Source: Astropecten irregularis
Taxonomy: Eukaryota; Echinodermata; Asteroidea; Paxillosida; Astropectinidae
Direction: 5' to 3'
NCBI GenBank assembly: GCA_963971285.1
Contig: OZ020251.1
Coordinates: 7,750,001 to 7,814,000 of the forward strand
Length of the DNA stretch: 64,000 nt
How positions within the stretch are numbered: the first letter of the stretch is position 1; each line of letters begins with the position of its first letter. The notes below the pieces were generated by a model. It was not told the DNA's origin. It saw only the letters and a program-made list of their open reading frames with translations, and did not search any database. Position numbers and translations under genes: made by a program. Positions 23,901 to 32,104 of this stretch are shown here, one piece after another.

Positions 23901-26900
23901 ATATCAATTTACGCTATACACGGGTTTACACTTCCAAAAAAGCGCATGCGTGATAGTGCCTCGTTTTGAAGTCGCGATCAAAACTGCCAAAGTGTAAACC
24001 CGTGTATTGTCTTCGACAATGGACGGGCTTACACTTAGAAAAGTGCGCACGCGTGGAAGTGCCTCGTTTTGAAGTTGCGATCAAAATCCAAGATGGCCGC
24101 CATGGTGTAAACCCGTGTATTCCACTAATTTGCTTCGGCGGCAGGCGACATGTTATATATGTGTAGCATGCTTACTGTGATTATTGCCGACGTGTTTATG
24201 TGTCATGATTCGTGATATAATTTTTTCTGGTACCACCCTTACGTTATTTTAATCATCTTAATTTATGTTTTACTCCATGCTTTCATTTGGGATTGCTAAC
24301 GCGGCAGAGGGTATGTTCACCAATCGATTCAATTCTTGCTGTTTTTATTTCATTTTATTTCATTTTATTTCTAACCGATGGTGGCGCTGTTTACCGCGCA
24401 CGGTACGAATGTACAATATGCTCGCTGAGGGCGCTCACACCACTTTATGATATAATTTCTAGACCAGCGAATCTTATTTCACTTAGCTGACAAAATCGTA
24501 TGTTTACCAGCGAAACACTCTTGAGGAACTGGATGCAGCTTTATTTAAAGGCCAAAGGTTCTGTGCTCGTGCTTTTGATTGCATTCATGGGTAATTGATC
24601 ACGAGCTAACAGAAATATTTTTTTCTTCATCCCGTTTGCTTGCTTGGTCTGGACGGAGAAGCAATGTGAGGTAAGCATAACAATACCATTTTCTATAATT
24701 TGTTAACATTTATTTTATGCATTTTTTTCTTAGAATTTGTATCCAAAAAATATCATTTCTGTTTTATCTTCACCATTTTGTGACTACCTTCAATATTAAG
24801 CAAATGTTACAATTCATGATTGTAAAATGTTGTACCAATAATTGCCGTGGCAGTATTCTTCCTTACATGTGCATTTTTACGATCAAAACCAACTTCTTTA
24901 ATTGAATACGTTGCATAACATAATGGCCTGAAATTCACACGCTAGGCTGATAAAATTATCTCTTATTTTCTCGATAGACTAGAGATAGCAATGGTGTGTG
25001 AGGTCGTCTTTTTGGAGTCTGTATATGATTAAGATGTCTGTATATTATCAGAGGATCACCAACTGGGGCCAATTTAGTAGAGCTGCTTAAGCACCAACAT
25101 TTGCTTAAGCAACAAAAAACCTTTGTAAATAAAATCAGTATGCCAGCCAAAACTCCTTGTGACTGTTATGCTCAGCAGACAATGGCCGAATACAAGTAAA
25201 AAGCAGTACACAAATACATGGACATTTTGATTGGCAATCCTGTTTGATCAAAGAAAACTTTTCATGCTTTGATTTTTAAAGCAGGTCTATGAAATTGGCC
25301 CATGGTGTAAGGCTCAGTTGAGCAAGTACTGTGTTTGATATGTTGAGGCCAAGTTGAGACGTTGATCATTTATCAATGTGGATATATGTTGTGCTTTAAG
25401 GTTGTCTTTTAGGTTATCAATACTGACAACGAATAATTCGAGCCCATCAATCAATGGATTGATTAATCCAAGTATTAAGATCTACATCAAATATTCTTAA
25501 CAAGAATGATAATTGCTAAATTTCAAAGATTTATCGCTTATTTATTTTGATGTTATACACCGATACATCACCAAATTCATTATTTTGTTTTCTTTTTTTC
25601 GCATGCAAACGCCAACACCGTTTTTCTCCACGTGGCAGCTTGATCCAAGGGTAAGATATAATTGTTGTTGTTTAAAAAAAATCACATGCTTCAAGACATT
25701 GAGTATCGTCTTTGTATGTGGTGAAACAGTAGAGATAATCCGTAATGCCATTGAATATGAAATTCACAATCCAGCAATCTCGCACACTCGCACTGGTAAT
25801 TATTTTCGTATACCTTTGTTCTAATTTGGGTCGTATTCGGTATCTTACAATACATACCTTGATCAAAAGAATTGATTGTTGATTTAATATCGTGTTCCTT
25901 TTTTTCCTTTCCATGTATCTTTCCCGGATATTAGAACTGTCACGGAACCGTAAGTTCAGATTTGGTTATCTCGTTTTTGGTTTTTTTTTTTTCATTGAAA
26001 AATTGACTAGAGCGGGACTCGAACCAGCGACCTCCGGAATACCGTACAGGCACTCTTACATGTATTACCACCTGAGCTATCCGGCTCTTTGTTGGTTGAG
26101 TCCCTAATATTCAATTTTCTTTAAAGTGGAAATGTGAAATAAAGATTTATAGATATTCTGTTTATTTTTTTCGAATGGATTATTTTGTACCGCTGTTTTA
26201 TGCAAAATTTATAAATAAATACGTTTATGTGGTTTCTTTTTTTGCAGAACTGGAAGAATCTGGCTGACTTAAAAGTGAGTTGAAAAAATACAGAAAACCA
26301 TGTTTACTCTGTAACAGCACGTAGAGAAATTGCTCAATCTAAAGATGAATTGATTATCCAGGCAAACTCGTTCACCCTATTAGATATAAGCTGCTCTTGT
26401 CAGTTTCCTTATTTTAGCTATTTTCATTTTGGGGACAATTTAATGCACGGTCAGCAATGACTGTTAGATGTTCCAGGGTAAAATCATATATGGCTAGGTT
26501 TCCTGCCGCAATTGTAGAATTTTGAACCATTTTAAAATTGATGCACATAATGATTGTGTAGTCTAATCGCCATCTTTTTGTTGCTAAACAAATAGAACCG
26601 GTTGAAATGGCCGAATGTTGCAAAACATTCAAAGTACAATCTTTTCGCGAGACGCTTGCAACAAAATTAAATGTTTGCTTTGCCCTTTAAGCCATAATAA
26701 ATGTATAAATGAATACTGCTTGGTTGTCAACAAATTCAATACGAACTTAGACTTATAGGACATGTTTAAGTTGATGGCACCATTGATTTTGTCTTTGATT
26801 TTACCCTTTTTCAGGCTAGCTATGCCAGCCGTTCACGACAAAGAGACCGCTCAAGAAGCAAGCGACGACTGTTCGATATACTTCAGAAACAGACCAACCC

Positions 26901-26931
26901 TGAGCTCAACGCACCAAATAAACTCGAATAA
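14875..26931 (+). CDS. Micro-exon gene, 3' part (unidentified small basic protein)
   Basis: Exons at 14875-14927, 15726-15734, 21716-21724, 25639-25650, 26248-26274 and 26815-26945 have consensus acceptors and donors (GTGAG, GTGAGT, GTAAGT, GTAAGA, GTGAGT, GTAAAT). Joined, they give a single open frame. The first carries 2 nt of a split codon; all later exons are phase 0 up to a TAA at 26929-26931. The peptide units are HGRPLPWLKDNSQKRAQ, IDL, GAR, LDPR, NWKNLADLK and a 38-residue basic end containing SRSRQRDRSRSKRRLFDILQ. The stop lies 14 nt before the last donor, and an acceptor at 27809 would start a 3' untranslated exon. The 5' exons, with any signal peptide, were not found. I do not recognise the protein. 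The basic clusters would fit a processed secreted peptide or a nuclear protein, but neither is shown. Confidence 0.6.
14999..15570 (-). mobile_element. Truncated CR1-like LINE, minus strand
   Basis: The minus strand from about 15555 down to 15365 encodes the end of a LINE ORF2, with VRPIPSKTYGDRAFSNYAP, KLWNKLPVYLRHN and FKTQLKTYLFRKYY. A 3' untranslated part follows and ends in an ATT-repeat tail at 14999-15021 (plus-strand ATAATAATA). It lies in the first visible intron of the micro-exon gene, in opposite orientation. It belongs to a different lineage from the LINE at 6990, because both the tail and the C-terminus differ. Confidence 0.85.
15726..15734 (+). CDS. Micro-exon gene, exon b (9 nt)
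   Basis: ATTGATTTG (IDL) lies between the acceptor CTACCTTCAAGCAG and a perfect donor GTGAGT. An AG three bases upstream could instead give a 12-nt exon (QIDL). Both keep the phase. Confidence 0.5.
15735..16382. other. Intron sequence, no feature recognised
   Basis: Runs of AACAA and AAACAAACAAA occur around 16010-16070. No exon or repeat family was recognised between the micro-exon and the next foldback element. Confidence 0.45.
16383..16506. mobile_element. MITE family B, complete short copy
   Basis: The left end CGATCCTAAATATAGTGCGC with CCACTAAGTTTTCCAGGCGC is mirrored on the right by TTGTGATTGGCCAACGCTTC, AAACTCTTGGTGGCGCACTA and GAGTCGGGCG. The internal part is deleted relative to the 3081 copy. 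Confidence 0.8.
16530..16860. mobile_element. MITE family A, copy in reverse orientation
   Basis: It begins TAGACCCTTTTTTTTC and ends TGACGTTGCAAAATAAAGGG then GTCTA. Inside it repeats copy A1 in reverse complement: GCCAGGCTTTGATGGCTCTC, CATAGTTTCCACCATCTTGG and ATGTTTATGAAACGTTGTG. It is about 330 bp and lies directly after a family B copy, as A and B also do at 6346-6943. Confidence 0.8.
16861..17635. other. Intron sequence, no feature recognised
   Basis: Open frames on the minus strand at 16721-17002 and 17147-17410 are shadows of repeats or AT-poor patches and show no domain. No exon is called. Confidence 0.4.
17636..17965 (-). mobile_element. MITE family E2, minus strand, with internal duplication
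   Basis: It ends in CCAATCCTGTACTGTACC, the reverse complement of the E2 start at 14456. A block of about 90-105 bp containing AAAACCCGACTCAA, the palindrome GATCTTACCCTGAGATCAAA and CTGTTTTCGGTC occurs twice in tandem (about 17641-17730 and 17748-17826). Confidence 0.8.
17966..19430. other. Intron sequence, simple repeats only
   Basis: It contains TTTA repeats near 18498-18521, A-rich runs, and a TATATATA plus T-run near 18785-18805. A CCTAGCAGGATCTGTCTCTT word lies at 19075. Short frames have no recognisable content. Confidence 0.45.
19431..19760 (+). mobile_element. MITE family E2, copy 3
   Basis: It starts TAAAGGTACAGTACAGGATT and ends TATTATCATGCCTTTAAAA. The centre is TTTTGATCTCAGGGTAAGAT followed by CAAAAC. 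It aligns along its whole length with the 14456 copy. Confidence 0.85.
20047..20350 (-). mobile_element. MITE family E, diverged copy
   Basis: It holds the conserved words GATTCATGGGCACAAATATC, AGGAAGATACAATAACAGTC, ATCTGCGAAATTTTAGGCTC and GTGTTTCTACCATCAC in the order of the minus-strand E1 consensus. The ends are decayed (ATATCTTATTTTGG and AGTATGATAGTA). Confidence 0.75.
20351..21715. other. Intron sequence, no further feature
   Basis: Minor frames at 20378-20647, 20716-21027 and 21138-21335 lack splice signals or known domains. No repeat family was recognised here. Confidence 0.4.
21716..21724 (+). CDS. Micro-exon gene, exon c (9 nt)
   Basis: GGCGCACGG (GAR) sits between a textbook acceptor (TTTACCACGCTTCTGTTGCAG) shortened here to its last 20 bases and a perfect donor GTAAGT. 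The 9-nt length keeps phase 0. Confidence 0.55.
22112..22270. repeat. Direct tandem duplication, about 80-85 bp unit
   Basis: AATATTGCAGACGGATATCG occurs at about 22120 and 22201. Each copy is followed by AAC(G), a degenerate AAAAGA segment, GAGGCGGG and ATAAGAC with TACAGGAAA. Confidence 0.85.
22377..22518. repeat. Foldback element F, copy 3
   Basis: It starts GTCGATTTCGGAG with CTTATGATCGATCGTGACTC and ends in the decayed form TGGTGTAATAGACCCC. It contains CTGCAATGCATCATAAGTCC. Confidence 0.75.
22519..23507. other. Intron sequence, no firm feature
   Basis: A possible extra 12-nt micro-exon (TTATCTCTCATG before GTAAGG at 22749) has only a weak acceptor and is not called. The rest is AT-rich. 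Confidence 0.35.
23508..23665. mobile_element. Foldback element H, copy 1
   Basis: Long arms: GCCCTTCACCGACGTGGGTG, AGCACTGTATATACTCAGTG and CTTGTGAGAGCA on the left are mirrored by TGCTCTCACAAGCAC and GTATACAGTGCTCATCTA on the right. An inner palindrome, TGCTGGCTCAGCATCCCACC with TGAGCCAGCATATG, sits at the tip. A second copy lies in receptor intron 14 at 54206. Confidence 0.85.
23842..23905. repeat. MITE family B, right half
   Basis: ATTGTGATTGGTCAACGCAA, AAACTCTAGGAGGCGCACTA and TGAATCGGCC form the right end of family B. A family C element starts 12 bp downstream. Confidence 0.75.
23917..24006. mobile_element. MITE family C, copy 1
   Basis: About 90 bp with TACACGGGTTTACACTTCC at the left and AAGTGTAAACCCGTGTA at the right. 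The interior reads GCGCATGCG and GTGCCTCGTTTTGAAGTCGC. The ends fit a TA target. Non-coding. Confidence 0.85.
24020..24120. mobile_element. MITE family C, copy 2 (tandem with copy 1)
   Basis: It repeats copy 1 in the same orientation after 14 bp. The interior GTGCCTCGTTTTGAAGTTGC and AAGATGGCCGCC match the copy at 55520 almost exactly. The AAGATGGC word resembles a YY1 core site. Confidence 0.85.
24121..25064. other. Intron sequence; possible 9-nt micro-exon at 24662-24670
   Basis: A duplicated TTTCATTTTATTTC word lies at 24347-24370. CAATGTGAG (QCE) is followed by the donor GTAAGC at 24671 and preceded by AAG after a pyrimidine-rich stretch. It would keep phase 0 and fit between the GAR and LDPR exons. 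The acceptor is weak, so it is not called as an exon. Confidence 0.35.
25065..25301. mobile_element. Foldback element G, copy 1
   Basis: It starts GGGGCCAATTTAGTAGAGCT with GCTTAAGCACCAACATTTGC and ends CAGGTCTATGAAATTGGCCC. The ends are inverted. The GCTTAAGCA palindrome is the family hallmark. Other copies are at 49868 and 60022. Confidence 0.85.
25639..25650 (+). CDS. Micro-exon gene, exon d (12 nt)
   Basis: CTTGATCCAAGG (LDPR) lies between the acceptor TTTTTCTCCACGTGGCAG and the donor GTAAGA. Phase 0 in and out. Confidence 0.55.
26006..26098 (-). repeat. tRNA-derived SINE (family I), minus strand
   Basis: In plus orientation it reads ATTGACTAGAGCGGGACTCG, AACCAGCGACCTCCGGAATA, CCGTACAGGCACTC and ACCTGAGCTATCCGGCTC. 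This is the complete B-box to A-box body in reverse complement. It lies in an intron of the micro-exon gene. Confidence 0.85.
26248..26274 (+). CDS. Micro-exon gene, exon e (27 nt)
   Basis: A T-rich tract ending TTTTTTTGCAG precedes it and GTGAGT follows. It encodes NWKNLADLK. The other two frames contain stops, so this exon fixes the phase of the gene. Confidence 0.65.
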
Positions 26932-26945
26932 TGGAAACTGTTCAG
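26815..26945 (+). CDS. Micro-exon gene, last coding exon
   Basis: The acceptor is TTTTACCCTTTTTCAG and the donor at 26946 is GTAAATG. In phase 0 it encodes ASYASRSRQRDRSRSKRR, LFDILQKQTNPELNAPNKLE and stops at 26929-26931. A second frame is also open across the exon and into the next one (to GISX at about 27896), but the upstream 27-nt exon excludes that phase. Confidence 0.6.
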
Positions 26946-27183
26946 GTAAATGTCTTTCATACTGTCATTCCATTGCTTGTCTTGTCTCCAAGTGCCAGTT
27001 TTGATAAGCTTGAACGGTGATTGAGATCAGTTTTTTTCCGAATAGGTTTTTTGAATGTTTGTTTGAATGAATTGAATGAACTTGGATTAAACTCGAAATG
27101 AAAAGCTGTGGTGTATCAACAGTGGTTTAAATCCCTCCTTTTTTAGTATGAATGCGAAGTTGGCAATGAACGAAAGCCTTTGG

Positions 27184-27735
27184 TTGTTGGCGCTGCTGTT
27201 GCGGTTAAGACTGCCGCTACTGCTGTTGGTGCTGCTGCTGCTGTTTTGTTTTTGTTTTTTTGCTTCTGTTCATGTTGTACCTGTTGCGTTATTCATGCTG
27301 TTGCTTCCGTGTTGCTGCTTTCGATGCTGCTTGCTGATTTTGTTGTTGCCGTTGATATTGCTGTTTCTGTTGTTACTGTTGCTGGTGCTGCTGCTTTCCT
27401 TGTTTTGCTGTTGTTGCTGCTGCTTTTTGCTGCTGTTGTTATTGCCGTTGCTGTTGTTGTTGCTGTAGCTGCTGCTACTGGTGATGCCGTTGTTGCTGTC
27501 ACTGTTGCTGGCGCTAGTGTTTTTTCTTTTTGCTGATTTTGCTGCTGTTTATGCTGTTTATGCTGCTGGTGTTTTTGCTGCTTTTGTTATTGAAGTTGCT
27601 GATGCTGCTGCTACCGGTGTTGCTGCTGTTATTGATACTGTTGCAGTTGTTGATATTTTTTTATGTTGTATCTGCTGTTGCTTTTGTTGTTGCTGTTTTT
27701 GTTGATGCTACTGATTTGCTGTTATAGTTGCTATA
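27184..27735. repeat. Degenerate GCT/GTT trinucleotide tract
   Basis: About 550 bp of interrupted TGCTGTTGT-type triplets, with almost no purine runs on the plus strand. It opens several low-complexity frames (Leu/Val/Ala on plus, Ala/Thr on minus), which are by-products of composition. It lies in the intron after the stop-containing exon of the micro-exon gene. Confidence 0.95.
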
Positions 27736-27808
27736 GTTGTCTTCCTGTTCTTGATTGAGAAACTATAAAGTTACCCTCATCAGTTTTGTTTCTTTCATTT
27801 TTATCCAG

Positions 27809-28450
27809 GCTTTCACGTCGTCTTGGACCATCTGGAAGCCACTCCTACGCCGACTAGACAAGATAATGATATTCCCTGCAATCTGGGGATCTCGTAGTAA
27901 TGAACAGAAAAAAGAACTACAACAAAATGTTGTTAATTATCAGCACATTGTCTTTGAAAGTTATATTTTATAATATCAATTGCAACGTGAAGGCAACCGG
28001 CATAATAGATTTAGCTTTTCGGTATTTATCATCACAATTTTTCGTCCCAAAATGCATATCCACTTGTTGGGGTCAACGTATGAACATATGACGTCATCCG
28101 TCTGTTGTGTTTCTATTCTTTAAAATAATTTACACACGCGAGGAGTACGTACGGCTGGAAGTGGACCGTACAATGTGCAACACATGTACAGAGTGCGTAC
28201 GGATCACGAGATAGATCCGGCTAATTTTAACGCATCTGCTGCCACCAACGTTTGCGAAGTTTATTATCTGTTTGCCTTCACGTCACAATTTTTCTTTCAA
28301 GTCGACAGAGGGCGCCCGAATCTATAAAAACCACTGAGAATATTATTCAATACGATAAAATTAACAAATACACTAGGCATCAACTGCTAGTAATTCTCAC
28401 ACAATTTGGCACTCGTTCACTGCAGAGACACGGCACTTTAGAATGGAAAT
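27809..28450 (+). other. Probable 3' untranslated exon of the micro-exon gene (end uncertain)
   Basis: A strong acceptor (TTTGTTTCTTTCATTTTTAT then CCAG) ends at 27808. It would splice to the donor at 26946, downstream of the stop codon. The 3' end is not defined. No clear AATAAA was found within the first few hundred bases, so the right limit is a guess. Confidence 0.4.
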
Positions 28451-29614
28451 AGAAGGACAAGTTACTGTTTCTAATTAAAATTTAATCTGAACCCTTATTG
28501 AATCTAGCACGAGTTCAAGTTATTAATGTAATATGAAATTCTTTTCGACAACATTCCTGACAAACACAAGAAAATAATGATATAATAATGACGGATTAAA
28601 ATTAATACGATAGAAAAAAAATGTGAACCACCTATTTTCACTTTCAACGAACTTTAGCATTGGACCAATTTGGACTAGATAATGTCGCTCCATTTTTTCT
28701 CTATAAAGCAGTCTCCTAGTTTTCTCTTTGTGCCACTTTCATTGACTTTCTGATATTTGGTGATAACAATTAATTTTGGATAGAATCTGTGTCGTGATAC
28801 GCATAATTTACATGATTTACAGAATGGCAAAGTTATAAAGACTTAAGCAAAAACAAAATAAGAAATGTAGATACATCGGTAAAGCGATATTTAGCTCATT
28901 ATGATTGTTCGTAGTTTTATGATTTAGTTCGTGCAAAACATTAATAGTTTATGCAAAATAATGATTCACAGTTACATAATTCTGACATGACTTTAAAATG
29001 TATATTTTTGGAAATAATTTTATCAACGCTATTTTAGTCGGTAGGAATTATTAACATGGCTTAAACTACTGGGAAAATATTGTATGAAGATATTTTGCGA
29101 TCTTATTTCAGGATACTTTTTTGAGATGTCAGTTAATACGTCTAGACGAGTTGTGATAACGCTCTCCTTTGAATTTTTTTTAAAAAGAAAATGGAAAAGC
29201 ATTTTTCTCTGGTTCCAATTGAAAACAATCAGTCAATTTTTTTTTTTGGGGGGGGGGCCAAAAATAATAACAAATTTGAACTTATTTGAAACAAATGCAG
29301 AAACGAACATCAAGTAAACTTTTCCCTTGTATCAACATTTTGAAGCGGATGAATAATCAGTTTGCAATGGCTAGTTTGAAATTATTATACATGTATTTAA
29401 ATATTACAGATAATTCACGCAAAATCATACTTATAATTTCTTGCTATTTTGACTTGGATACAATATTTCAACGATTTAATGTGGAATAAGTAATATTTTT
29501 CTTTTAGTATTAGATAGTCAATTGATGTTATATACATTAAATCATTAAAGAAATTGACAGAAATATTGACAAATGACTGTATTCACAAGGAAGAAGAATA
29601 TTCTAATCACACTA
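28451..29614. other. No gene recognised
   Basis: AT-rich DNA with a T-run followed by a G-run at about 29237-29257 (ten T then nine G). No exon or repeat family was identified. Confidence 0.5.
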
Positions 29615-29735
29615 GGGGCCTGTTTCATTAACGTACAGGATCAACAATCTGCAGATGCACGTCACATGTAAGATACGCTAACATGGGTTCCGGATCAGTA
29701 GGATCCGTGATCTTGAGCGTGAAACAAACAGGCCC
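29615..29735. repeat. Foldback element M
   Basis: The end GGGGCCTGTTTCATTAACGT is mirrored by CGTGAAACAAACAGGCCC. The interior GGATCAACAATCTGCAGA and GGATCAGTAGGATCC contains smaller palindromes. A single copy in the window. Confidence 0.75.
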
Positions 29736-30351
29736 GAGATACCACCAGCACACTAGAATACTACTTAACATCACCGTGATACTAACGCGTAAGCCAGACA
29801 ACCACATACAAGACAAGTAGACCCCGACGGTACATGAATACTCTATCTCTCCACACAAAATAGACACGAGAAGATATCACTGATAAATGTATATAATAAT
29901 AGTTAGGTAGCAGTCAATGTCACTGTAGGCATTGAGCACTCGCACCATTATAAGCCACGCTTATGTGTCTGGTACCAAGACTGCGGAATTGAATGGTCAT
30001 TCCAACACACTAATGAATAAGAACATCAAAACTACCATGCGTAGTTATTATCGTATTATTGAGATGTTAACGGATTTTCACAACAGAAAAAAGTTCTGAG
30101 CAGAATAATATCATATGCTTGTTAGTTACGACCTGAAAGTAGTCCAAAATGCTTGTGGAAAAAAATCGAGGTACGTATTTTCAATCTCTTGTAGTTAGTG
30201 AATTACGCCACCAACTTTCTAGATTTATTTTATTATTTAAAACAAAAAGAAGAATTTGCTCGACGAGCGTAAGGTAAGGTCGACATCCACTCTGATTCGA
30301 CATAAAATGTCGCAGCGTCAAAATGAGAGAAAGGTCGGCCAATGGCCATTT
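29736..30351. other. No gene recognised
   Basis: Intergenic; nothing beyond short random frames. Confidence 0.5.
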
Positions 30352-30498
30352 GGAGACTTTGGAGAACGGGTCTTCAAGTCAACAGCGCACGCGCACGCAC
30401 GAGTAAGAGTAAGCACGCGCAAAACAACGCGCGCATGCTCACATTTGCACGCGGTTGCGCTGTAGACTGTCTTGAAGACCGGTTCTCCAAAGTCTCCC
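30352..30498. mobile_element. Foldback element D, copy 1
   Basis: The left arm GGAGACTTTGGAGAACGGGT, CTTCAAGTCAACAGCGCACG is mirrored by CTTGAAGACCGGTTCTCCAA, AGTCTCC. The centre is alternating GC/AC sequence (GCGCACGCGCACGCACG and GCACGCGCAAAACAACGCGC) with Z-DNA-forming character. Other copies are at 34909 and 55812. Confidence 0.9.
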
Positions 30499-30722
30499 AT
30501 TATGAAGCATCATTACCCGGGACTTTCGGGTTGCAATTCCTCATCCGTTTTTAGAAACCAGAGGCAATTCGTGACATGTTGGGATTGGGTAAACAAAATT
30601 ATGGCTCTAAATTCTTGCGTCTTTTGTTTACTCATTCTGTGATGTTATACGGCATGTCAAGGAAAAACACTGACCATGGGCAATGTGGGGTTGCGGGGAT
30701 GACATGAATGATTATAGACTTT

Positions 30723-30973
30723 ACTCTCTAAATACAAAAAGAGTGAATTGCCACTCTTTTGAACGGCCACACGGGGGACAACTCTTTTTCGAGATGTCTT
30801 CCACTCTTATAGAGTGATGTTTGCATCGTTGTGAATGATTTTTCACTCGGGTCCAAAGTGAAAACCACTGCAAAAGCGTGAAATGACCACCAATCTTTTT
30901 CAATAGCCATAATTTATGAAGGACAACTCGATTCTAAAAGAGTGGCATTTTCACTCTATTGTATTCAGAGAGT
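30723..30973. repeat. Foldback element L
   Basis: ACTCTCTAAATACAAAAAGA with GTGAATTGCCACTCTTTT on the left is mirrored by AAAAGAGTGGCATTTTCACT and CTATTGTATTCAGAGAGT on the right. An inner pair of CACTCTTATAGAGTG and TTTCACTCGGGTCCAAAGTG gives further self-complementarity. About 250 bp. Confidence 0.85.
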
Positions 30974-31467
30974 ATGTTTAGGTGAACTTGCAGTTAACAC
31001 ATTTAATGAAGTCAATTGTGGGGACTATGGTCACGTAGAATATGTCTAACTACAAAAGTATAACTTCAATTCAATATTTGGTCGAAACGTTGGGAACACC
31101 GCTCTCAAAACCACAATCAATCTCAAATGCATGCCGTTACTTAAACGTACCTCTTGGTGTTTTTCACCAACACCCAAACTTGAAATAATTTTACCTTAGC
31201 AATGAACTATCTCAATAGACATAAAATAATTCTACAAATCATGGTCCCCCTCGATATTTTCACTGTACTCGACTTTCCCTCTGTGCTTGTCTATTTTTTT
31301 TTTTTCTTTTCTCTGCTACATACTGTGTACATAAAAAGAATAATAACCTTTAAAAAAAAGACAGCTTAAATAAAGTATTCTATGGAATTGTTTCAATAGT
31401 TCACGTTTCATCCACAAAGCGTTTGTTATTTGGTATTTGTATCATTTATGGCCCTGCTTTATGCCTA

Positions 31468-31616
31468 AATGTAATATCGTACTTAGATTTTTCTAACATC
31501 TGTAACATCAAGATGTTACAGATGATACAGCTAAAGTCATCTGTGAAATTCCCAGTCCCATACGGCGCCCACATTTTGAGACAGTAAAAAACAAACGGCC
31601 TTAGTATTTTTTTAAA
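31468..31616 (-). mobile_element. MITE family E, one end only, with a new perfect hairpin
   Basis: AATGTAATATCGTACTTAGA to GGCCTTAGTATTTTTTTA matches the minus-strand E1 end (TCATCTGTGAAATTCCCAGT, CCCATACGGCGCCCACATTT). At 31497-31524 the sequence CATCTGTAACATC, AA, GATGTTACAGATG is a perfect palindrome that the other copies lack. Confidence 0.8.
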
Positions 31617-31856
31617 TCATTATGGAGTAATTATGTTCCTGTTTTATGGTTTTATGTGAATCAATCAGCATTCGGGCTTCTTATGGCCATCCCATGTTGC
31701 CACGCATTGTGAATGGTAAGGGTGGTTCGCCATGTCAAGGTATTTGTCACCTTACATGAGCATCATGTTTATCAGCCTGTGATATAAATAAGCCCTTTCA
31801 TCTCTCCCACATTAAACTTTCGTAAGCCACTGGTTGCGCGTGATTTGTGTGACCTT

Positions 31857-31994
31857 GGGGCGATTTCACGAGGCCATACGATCGGTCGTAACTGGAGTGA
31901 CGAAGGATAACCCATCGTATCACACGTAGGGCTGCAATGTCTCACAAGTCCTACGATTGATAGTAAGTTAGGACGAGTTAGATGATATTGACCC
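31857..31994. repeat. Foldback element F, copy 4
   Basis: GGGGCGATTTCACGAGGCCA, TACGATCGGTCGTAACTGGA, ATAACCCATCGTAT and the decayed right end GATGATATTGACCCG follow the family order. Confidence 0.8.
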
Positions 31995-32104
31995 GAGGTC
32001 AGCAAGCCTCTGTTCACTTATTGGAATGAAATCCCTCTCTTTCCATACACCTGATCTTCCTCCTTTGCATCGTTTCTCCTCTGGATCATTCCTGATGGAC
32101 AATA

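Noticed and set aside
23491-23997. 168-codon open frame
   Set aside because: It runs through element H, a B half and family C. It is a by-product of repeats and has no protein signature.
27148-27705. Leucine/valine/alanine-rich membrane-like frames
   Set aside because: Composition of the GCT/GTT tract fully explains them. Three overlapping frames are equally open.
26816-27898. Alternative frame through the last coding exon continuing into the exon at 27809
   Set aside because: It is open, but the upstream 27-nt exon has stops in the phase it would need.
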